From the NCBI RefSeq assembly GCF_009832865.1, contig NZ_CP047130.1:4402001-4466000 (forward strand): DNA of 64,000 bases. Direction: 5' to 3'. Position numbers and translations under genes: made by a program. Of this stretch, positions 59,204 to 64,000 are shown in pieces; positions within the stretch are counted from its first letter, which is position 1; each line of letters opens with the position of its first letter. The stretch comes from Colwellia sp. 20A7 (GTDB lineage: Bacteria; Pseudomonadota; Gammaproteobacteria; Enterobacterales; Alteromonadaceae). The notes beneath the pieces are model-generated. The model ran no database searches. It worked only from the letters and a program-made list of their open reading frames with translations, and had not been told where the DNA came from.

Positions 59204-60409
59204 ATGACTATAACCCATACTGATGTTTTAATTATTGGCGCTGGTGCAGCTGGCTTAATGTGTGCTGCTAGTGCTGGATATCGTGGTCGCAGCGTTACCG
59301 TAGTTGATATGGGTAAAAAAGCTGGCCGAAAAATTTTAATCAGCGGTGGTGGCCGTTGTAATTTTACCAATCAAAATACCACACCAAGTAACTATATATG
59401 CCAAAACCCTCATTTTGTAAAATCAGCCTTAAGTCGTTATAGCGCTGATGATTTTATTGAGTTAGTTGATCGCCATAGCGTTAACTATCATCATAAAACC
59501 TTAGGACAACTTTTTTGCGATGATAGCGCTCAAGACATTGTTAACGTATTGCTTACAGAATGCGAATGGGCAGGCGTTACCCTAAACTTACGCACAGAGG
59601 TACTTTCTGTTAGCCAAAATGACGATAAAACCTATTTAGTAAAAACGTCAGATAAAGAATATCAATGCCAATCTTTAGTCGTGGCCTCAGGCGGTTTAAC
59701 AATGCCAAAGCTTGGTGCCTCACCCATTGGCTACAAAATTGCCGAACAGTTTGGTTTAAATGTATTACCAACCACAGCAGCCTTGGTACCATTTACCTTG
59801 CATGACCACGATAAACAACGCTTTGATGGTTTGTCTGGCATCAGTATTGACTGTAACGTTACTAGCGAAGACGGCACTAGTTTTAGAGAAAACATCCTCT
59901 TCACGCATCGTGGTTTATCTGGCCCGGCTATTTTACAAATTTCATCATTTTGGCGCGCAGGCCAAGCCATCACTATTGACTTACTGCCCAACCAACAACT
60001 AACAGATACCATCAACGATTGGCGTGAACACCAAGCGCAAAAATCTGTTAAGAACTTATTGTCTACTATACTGCCTAAGCGTTTTGTAGAAGTAATAATG
60101 AACGATGAAGTCAGTGCCCCACTCATTACTGACAAAGCAATAAAACAACTGAGCCATAAAGAAATAACTATACTCAGCAATTACTTACATCACTGGCAGA
60201 TAAAGCCAAATGGGACAGAAGGCTACAGAACCGCCGAAGTTACTTTAGGTGGTGTAAATACTGATGAGATATCTTCTAAAACCTTTGAAGCAAAAAATCA
60301 TGCTGGATTATATTTTATTGGTGAAGTTATTGACGTAACTGGATTTTTGGGTGGATATAACTTCCAATTTTGTTGGGCCAGTGGTGTCGCTTGTGGACAA
60401 GTGGTTTAA
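59204..60409 (+). CDS. HI0933/YhiN family FAD-dependent oxidoreductase
   Basis: A 401-residue flavoprotein: an N-terminal FAD-binding LIIGAGAAGLMCAASAGYRG, then GKKAGRKILISGGGRCNFTN, a hallmark of this family, GGLTMPKLGASPIGYKIAE and FTHRGLSGPAILQISS. The C terminus has GLYFIGEVIDVTGFLGGYNFQ with the final AWASGxxAG-like WASGVACGQ. Its substrate is unknown. The ATG at 59204 fits the family N terminus; a frame-extending GTG at 59138 would add 22 residues not seen in relatives. The stop at 60409 lies only 17 bp before the repeat array of the next region, suggesting insertion right after the gene. Confidence 0.88.
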   Translation: MTITHTDVLIIGAGAAGLMCAASAGYRGRSVTVVDMGKKAGRKILISGGGRCNFTNQNTTPSNYICQNPHFVKSALSRYSADDFIELVDRHSVNYHHKTLGQLFCDDSAQDIVNVLLTECEWAGVTLNLRTEVLSVSQNDDKTYLVKTSDKEYQCQSLVVASGGLTMPKLGASPIGYKIAEQFGLNVLPTTAALVPFTLHDHDKQRFDGLSGISIDCNVTSEDGTSFRENILFTHRGLSGPAILQISSFWRAGQAITIDLLPNQQLTDTINDWREHQAQKSVKNLLSTILPKRFVEVIMNDEVSAPLITDKAIKQLSHKEITILSNYLHHWQIKPNGTEGYRTAEVTLGGVNTDEISSKTFEAKNHAGLYFIGEVIDVTGFLGGYNFQFCWASGVACGQVV

Positions 60410-60425
60410 CTGTTTTATTCGATTA

Positions 60426-60478
60426 CAAATAAAGACAATTCGAATTAAATGAAGACAACCTTGTAGCAAATAGAGACA
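60426..60478 (-). repeat. Three direct repeats, 20-21 bp period (transposon-end-like)
   Basis: On the minus strand TGTCTYTATTTG-type units occur at 60426-60437, 60446-60457 and 60467-60478 (TGTCTTTATTTG, TGTCTTCATTTA, TGTCTCTATTTG). Regularly spaced short repeats of this size are the pattern of TnsB/TniA/MuA-type transposase binding sites at transposon ends. Confidence 0.6.
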
Positions 60479-60511
60479 AATACTAGCTTAAGGCCAGTAT
60501 TTTAGTTTTAT

Positions 60512-60549
60512 CAAACTAGATCGAATACACACCAAACTAGAACGAATAC
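60512..60549 (-). repeat. Two direct repeats of 17 bp, 21 bp period
   Basis: CAAACTAGATCGAATAC (60512-60528) and CAAACTAGAACGAATAC (60533-60549) differ at one base. A partial inverted copy, TGTATTCGTTTTA, occurs at about 60610. These are distinct in sequence from the adjacent TGTCTNNATTTG set. Confidence 0.6.
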
Positions 60550-60713
60550 GTAGAGTATTGAATATTCACCTAACTATATGATTTATAGTGATTGTGAGCA
60601 AATGCGTTTGTATTCGTTTTAAAATAGTGAAATTTTTTCTTTATTTCTCTAAAAGTAAAAGCTCTAGGCAATTAAAGTTATCACTCTAATATTTTTGAAC
60701 CTAGACCTGTAGA

Positions 60714-60749
60714 TATTTTCACTTTTGGTGGTTATTTTCACTTTCCGTG
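60714..60749 (+). repeat. Two direct repeats of 17 bp, 19 bp period
   Basis: TATTTTCACTTTTGGTG (60714-60730) and TATTTTCACTTTCCGTG (60733-60749) differ at two positions. With the two arrays just to the left they make three short-repeat families within 325 bp. Confidence 0.5.
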
Positions 60750-60848
60750 AGTTTTGTGACTGGTCATAATGATTGAGGTTTTCAGTCAGTAGATGAGATC
60801 TTAATGATCACTTAGATACGAAACCGGACGTTAGCCACCAATATAAAT

Positions 60849-61013
60849 ATGCATCGTTTGACTAAAAACATTACCAATGAATCGAATAAGCTGACTGGCA
60901 AGAATGCCACCAAAGCTGTCGTTCATCATCTAATTATTAATGATCTCTTTGTGCGCATTGTTGACGCTAGAGCTTACTTTACTAACGGCAACACCAGAGA
61001 AAGCGGTCGTTAG
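60849..61013 (+). CDS. Doubtful 54-residue open frame, possibly a gene remnant
   Basis: An ATG frame of 54 residues (MHRLTKNITNESNKLTGKNA...) ending at TAG 61011-61013. It has no clear ribosome binding site and no recognised family, though its composition (VVHHLIINDLFVRIVDARAYF) is protein-like. It may be part of an inactivated transposon gene. The surrounding 60410-61106 region is otherwise gene-free. Confidence 0.25.
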   Translation: MHRLTKNITNESNKLTGKNATKAVVHHLIINDLFVRIVDARAYFTNGNTRESGR

Positions 61014-61106
61014 TATCAATGATTACCTTATGACTTTTATCGCTATAAGGGGACATTTACTAAATCAGTATTTTGTATCTATAAGGTTTATCGGGTGTTA
61101 CATACC

Positions 61107-62081
61107 TTATTTAACTTGGTATCTCAATAAGACTAAGTTATCTAAAACGAGATTACTTGACCAGATAAAAGAAGCTCCAGTGCCTGAAAACTGCTCTTGG
61201 AAGTTCATGTAAGCTTTTTTATTATTTACACCTATTTCATCTTCAGTAAATTCCACCGCTTTTGGCCAAGTGATATAGTCTTGGTTGGTTTTCCAGTTTA
61301 CTGGAACATCCCAATGTAAGGAGTAAGTATCAATATATTCATTAACACCATTGGTATCACAGTTTTCTGTTAACCTTTGCTCTCCGATTTCTTCTGCGCA
61401 GTTAAGATCATAAAGTGGCGAAGTGTAAAAAGTTTGAGCTGACCATTCTGCATTTGTTTTAGTACCGTCAGAGAAACTCGCAATGAAACCACCATCACCA
61501 GGATGAAAGCTTTTACCTCTGTTATCTTCGCTACCTAAACCTGAGTTTTCTTCCCAATCAACAAGCTTAATTGCAATGTCATAAGGTTTTTTTACTTTGA
61601 ACTTTACAATGTTGGAATTAAAAGGGGTAAATGGGATTGGATCAACAGCGATTAACTTACCATTGATAAATAACTCAAAGTAATTATCTGCAAAGATATA
61701 TCCGGTAATAACTTCACCGTCATTATCTACTTCTATTATAGGTACAGTAGAAATATTAACATCAGCTAATGACTTAGGCACAACGTTTGAACATTCATTA
61801 TAAAGATCACTGGCAAAGTGCTCTTCTTCATATTGAACCTTTGCAGGTACAATAAAACTTTTTTCATTAAGCTTTTTAATACCTATAGGTGATGGACGTG
61901 AGCGCCCGTTTTTACAGGTGAATAACGAAGCAACTTTAATTTTGGCCTCACCTTCAATAACATTTGCTGACCCGGTATATAAACTAGTAACACTAGATAA
62001 ATTAGATACACTAGTATCGGTGCAACTCGCAATAGTTAATAAAAATAGTACTGGCGCTAACTTCTTAATATTATTTGTCAT
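61107..62081 (-). CDS. Hypothetical lipoprotein
   Basis: A 324-residue protein with a lipoprotein signal (VLFLLTIASCTD, Cys at residue 20). A central segment (about 125-175) reads VITGYIFADNYFELFINGKL, then VKKPYDIAIKLVDWEENSG, like a jelly-roll or PA14-type ligand-binding strand pattern; the family is not recognised. Several Cys residues (C56, C92, C227, C240) could pair. The ATG follows AAAGGA. It sits in an accessory region between transposon-end-like repeats and a tyrosine recombinase, so it is a candidate cargo gene. Confidence 0.6.
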   Translation of the reverse strand: MTNNIKKLAPVLFLLTIASCTDTSVSNLSSVTSLYTGSANVIEGEAKIKVASLFTCKNGRSRPSPIGIKKLNEKSFIVPAKVQYEEEHFASDLYNECSNVVPKSLADVNISTVPIIEVDNDGEVITGYIFADNYFELFINGKLIAVDPIPFTPFNSNIVKFKVKKPYDIAIKLVDWEENSGLGSEDNRGKSFHPGDGGFIASFSDGTKTNAEWSAQTFYTSPLYDLNCAEEIGEQRLTENCDTNGVNEYIDTYSLHWDVPVNWKTNQDYITWPKAVEFTEDEIGVNNKKAYMNFQEQFSGTGASFIWSSNLVLDNLVLLRYQVK

Positions 62082-62385
62082 TCATTTTTCCTTTAAATAC
62101 CATGTCTAAAATAAATTATACTTTATATTTCAAATTAAATTAGATCTTTACATAAAACTTACAGACTTGTTTTTGGAATAAATATGATTATGGCGGTAAT
62201 CTATATTGATTTATTGTGACTGCTAGATATAGTGATTTCGGCTCACAATTTATGCCCCCTCACTGTCTCCGTAGCTGTCGTCATGGTACTAAAACCTTAG
62301 GTCTTCAATGCGGTATTAGTTAGCGTTAAGATATGAAATACCACTGTCGGCTATGAGCTTGAAGCTCACAATAGACCATACTTAG

Positions 62386-62406
62386 TTCTCCATTAATAAC
62401 GGAGAA
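62386..62406 (+). promoter_or_regulatory. Hairpin sequestering the recombinase ribosome binding site
   Basis: TTCTCC (62386-62391) pairs perfectly with GGAGAA (62401-62406), which is the Shine-Dalgarno sequence of the gene starting at 62412. A second hairpin (TGAGCT/AGCTCA) lies just upstream, at 62354-62368. The 62082-62411 gap has no other gene. Confidence 0.55.
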
Positions 62407-62411
62407 TAATC

Positions 62412-63035
62412 ATGTTTTCTTTAACCGTTTATAAACCAACTGAGCCTTGGAACAAAAACAAAATTGTTGGGCAAAAATTACCACTTAAACTACAACAAAT
62501 TTGGGCAATCCGAATCAGGCTAGAATTAGTAAATAATATAAGAGACCTTGCACTTTTTAACCTTGCTATAGATAGTAAATTAAGAGGCTGCGATTTAGTT
62601 GCTCTAAAAATAAGGGATATTGCCCACGGGAAAACTATTCAGTCGAGAGCTATTATTGTTCAAAAAAAGACAGGATTGCCCGTTCAATTTGAACTTACCG
62701 AAAATACACGTAAATCAATTCAAACTTTGATTACACATTTTCAACTAAGCCAAAATGACTATTTGTTTAAATCGAGAATTCATACGTCAGCACATTTATC
62801 AACACGGCAGTATGGAAGAATAGTTGATGCTTGGGTTTCAATGATTGGTTTAGACCAAACCCAATATGGGACTCACACAATGAGAAGAACCAAACCTGCA
62901 TTGATTTACAAGAAAACTAAAAACCTGCGAGCGTGTCAATTGTTGCTCGGTCATAAAAAGCTTGAAAGCACGGTCAGATATTTGGGAATAGAAGTGGATG
63001 ATGCGCTTGAGATTTCAGAAGGGATAGATTGTTAA
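62412..63035 (+). CDS. Short tyrosine recombinase/integrase
   Basis: A 207-residue protein that appears to be a catalytic-domain-only tyrosine recombinase. All catalytic positions can be seen: Arg I in SKLRGCDLV, Lys in VQKKTGLPV, the HxxR box THTMRRTKPAL, His in LLLGHKKLESTV, and Tyr in VRYLGIEVDDAL. It lacks the N-terminal core-binding domain of larger integrases, like the short integrases found on plasmids and in scattered chromosomal islands of proteobacteria. It probably moves, or moved, a small DNA segment. Its Shine-Dalgarno lies in a hairpin. Flanking inverted sequences (62343-62355 and 63079-63091) match at 12 of 13. Confidence 0.9.
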   Translation: MFSLTVYKPTEPWNKNKIVGQKLPLKLQQIWAIRIRLELVNNIRDLALFNLAIDSKLRGCDLVALKIRDIAHGKTIQSRAIIVQKKTGLPVQFELTENTRKSIQTLITHFQLSQNDYLFKSRIHTSAHLSTRQYGRIVDAWVSMIGLDQTQYGTHTMRRTKPALIYKKTKNLRACQLLLGHKKLESTVRYLGIEVDDALEISEGIDC

Positions 63036-63040
63036 ATATA

Positions 63041-63069
63041 ATGCCAGAGTCATTTATGGTCTCTGGCAT
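63041..63069 (+). terminator. Stem-loop after the recombinase gene
   Basis: A perfect 9-bp stem, ATGCCAGAG (63041-63049) with CTCTGGCAT (63061-63069), 11-nt loop, 5 bp past the stop. No T tract follows, so it may be a recombination-site hairpin instead of a terminator. Confidence 0.45.
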
Positions 63070-63165
63070 CTTCGCCACCATTGCCGACAGTCGCATAGTT
63101 GAATAGGTATTATTTCAAAGTGGCTTTGGTGACGTTAGCTATTGTTTGTTCTTTAGGTCAACAGT

Positions 63166-63189
63166 TAGCCATAAGCTGACGTTAGCTTT
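63166..63189 (-). repeat. 24-bp dispersed repeat, copy 2
   Basis: The minus strand matches 47197-47220 at 23 of 24 positions. A shorter related core, TGACGTTAGCT, also occurs 46 bp upstream at about 63130-63140. Confidence 0.5.
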
Positions 63190-63279
63190 ACATAGTTACC
63201 CTGTCTATTCTGATTTTTTAGGGTTAATTAAATTTATCTTCTGTATTGAATGGTACGAATACCAAATTCTTAATTAGTG

Positions 63280-63882
63280 TTAACCAAAAATGGAATTCAA
63301 CGTATGATCCATGGTTGACTTTAACTCATCTTCTGTCTGACCTGCTTTTGCTTGAACTGCCAGTCCATAACTAACTGATAAAAGATAATTAGCCAGTTTT
63401 TCAGCCGTTTGCCCTTTTGGCATATTTGTATTAGCAATGCCGGATGCAAGTAAAGCCGTCAAAATTTGCTTGGTTTCAGTGCCTAATTCTCTGATATAAA
63501 CAACAACGTCTTCCGGAAATGCAACACTCTCTGATTCATTAACGCTTTTTACGAGCAAGCATCCACGAGGAGTATCATTACTACTGAACAGCTCAATAAG
63601 CCCATAGAAAAAAGCTTGTAATCGTTCTTTTAATGTTTCATCTGATGGCTCCATTAGGTGTTTGTAGTTAGCTTCAACGTATTGCTTTACATAGTGAATC
63701 AGTGAGTCTTTGAATAATTGTTCTTTATTGCCAAACGTTCCGTATAAACTCGACGTATTGATACCAAGCTCTGAAGATAGATTCGCAACAGAAGTACCTG
63801 AATACCCATTTGTCCAAAATAACCGCATCGCTTTATCTAATACTACCTCTTTATCAAACGCTCTTTTTCGTCCTACTTTCAC
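63280..63882 (-). CDS. TetR/AcrR family transcriptional regulator
   Basis: A 200-residue repressor-type protein. The N-terminal helix-turn-helix is typical (VLDKAMRLFWTNGYSGTSVA, then LGINTSSLYGTFGNKEQLF), and the C-terminal 130 residues form the helical ligand and dimer domain with PRGCLLVKS. It is divergent from a gene beyond the right edge, and the intergenic region carries two similar palindromes overlapping promoters for both directions, so it likely represses itself and that neighbour. The ligand is unknown. The start ATG at 63882 has GGGTAAAAGAGTG upstream. Confidence 0.9.
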   Translation of the reverse strand: MKVGRKRAFDKEVVLDKAMRLFWTNGYSGTSVANLSSELGINTSSLYGTFGNKEQLFKDSLIHYVKQYVEANYKHLMEPSDETLKERLQAFFYGLIELFSSNDTPRGCLLVKSVNESESVAFPEDVVVYIRELGTETKQILTALLASGIANTNMPKGQTAEKLANYLLSVSYGLAVQAKAGQTEDELKSTMDHTLNSIFG

Positions 63883-63921
63883 TCTTTTACCCTTAATAAA
63901 ATTAATTAACAGACTCTATTT

Positions 63922-63984
63922 TGAAGTAATCACTTCACAATGTCAATTCAACCCATTGACATTTTAAAGTGATCACTTCATAAT
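63922..63984. promoter_or_regulatory. Symmetrical divergent promoters with two TetR-type operators
   Basis: Two 16-bp palindromic sites, TGAAGTAATCACTTCA (63922-63937) and TAAAGTGATCACTTCA (63965-63980), lie 43 bp apart. Between them AATGTCAA and TTGACATT form an inverted repeat giving a TTGACA on each strand. Plus: TTGACA (63956-63961), 17 bp, CATAAT (63979-63984). Minus: TTGACA, 17 bp, CAAAAT. Each operator covers one spacer and -10 region. Confidence 0.75.
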
Positions 63985-64000
63985 GAATTTAATTCTGAAG

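Noticed and set aside
60940..61212. 90-codon plus-strand open frame
   Set aside because: It overlaps the end of the lipoprotein gene on the other strand and has no ribosome binding site.
60820..63190. Integron attC sites near the tyrosine recombinase
   Set aside because: GTTAGC-containing stretches occur, but without paired R-boxes and the attC structure; the recombinase lacks the integron-integrase-specific region.

Overview
The window looks like chromosomal DNA of a marine, probably cold-adapted gammaproteobacterium of the order Alteromonadales, most like Colwellia or a close relative. This is inferred from the low G+C content, the housekeeping gene orders (gmk-rpoZ-spoT-ridA-trmH-recG; prlC next to rsmJ), the two-subunit VC_2705-type sodium:solute symporter beside a cNMP/CBS/DUF294 protein and an exonuclease, and the many chemosensory and c-di-GMP proteins. 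Species identity cannot be proved from the sequence alone.

Layout. 1-870: the end of a receiver-domain protein, a terminator and a decayed truncated-haemoglobin fragment. 870-6500: symporter operon on the minus strand, divergent from the DUF294/CBS protein and DnaQ-like exonuclease. 6750-13220: M17 aminopeptidase, two chemoreceptors and a DcaP-like porin. 13255-13490: an intergenic minus-strand unit with a consensus promoter overlapped by a Fur-box-like sequence, a strong hairpin and an intrinsic terminator, read here as a RyhB-like small RNA. 13680-18930: tex, a carboxymuconolactone-decarboxylase-family gene, ogt, greB and a DUF445 gene, with a 63-bp near-perfect palindrome between the last two. 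19080-27010: aspartate-type aminotransferase, then gmk, rpoZ, spoT, ridA, trmH and recG. 27490-36180 (minus): DUF3360-type permease, polA, a hypothetical gene, a GDPD-type lipoprotein and gor. 36400-40040 (plus): prlC, a Tag-like glycosylase and rsmJ, followed by a MITE-like element.

40640-47000 forms a possible secreted-proteolysis locus: a small secreted protein, a decayed secreted-protein gene, a membrane-bound ToxR/CadC-type regulator with a C-terminal propeller, and a lipoprotein M16 peptidase. The small protein and the peptidase share a 32-bp upstream element at similar distances from their start codons. 47540-52330: adenine/adenosine deaminase, two hypothetical envelope proteins, and a LysR regulator divergent from a VOC-family gene across a 16-bp perfect inverted repeat. 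53052-56120: a 1022-residue ammonium transporter-PAS-GGDEF-EAL fusion with all key residues in place. 56200-60400: ubiX, ftnA, an M28 peptidase and a HI0933-type flavoprotein.

The right end (60410-63270) is accessory DNA. It has three clusters of short direct repeats with 19-21 bp periods, like transposase-binding arrays at Tn7/Mu-type transposon ends, then an orphan lipoprotein and a short tyrosine recombinase whose ribosome binding site lies in a hairpin. The window closes with a TetR-family regulator and a symmetrical divergent promoter-operator facing a gene beyond the edge. No rRNA, tRNA or CRISPR array was seen.
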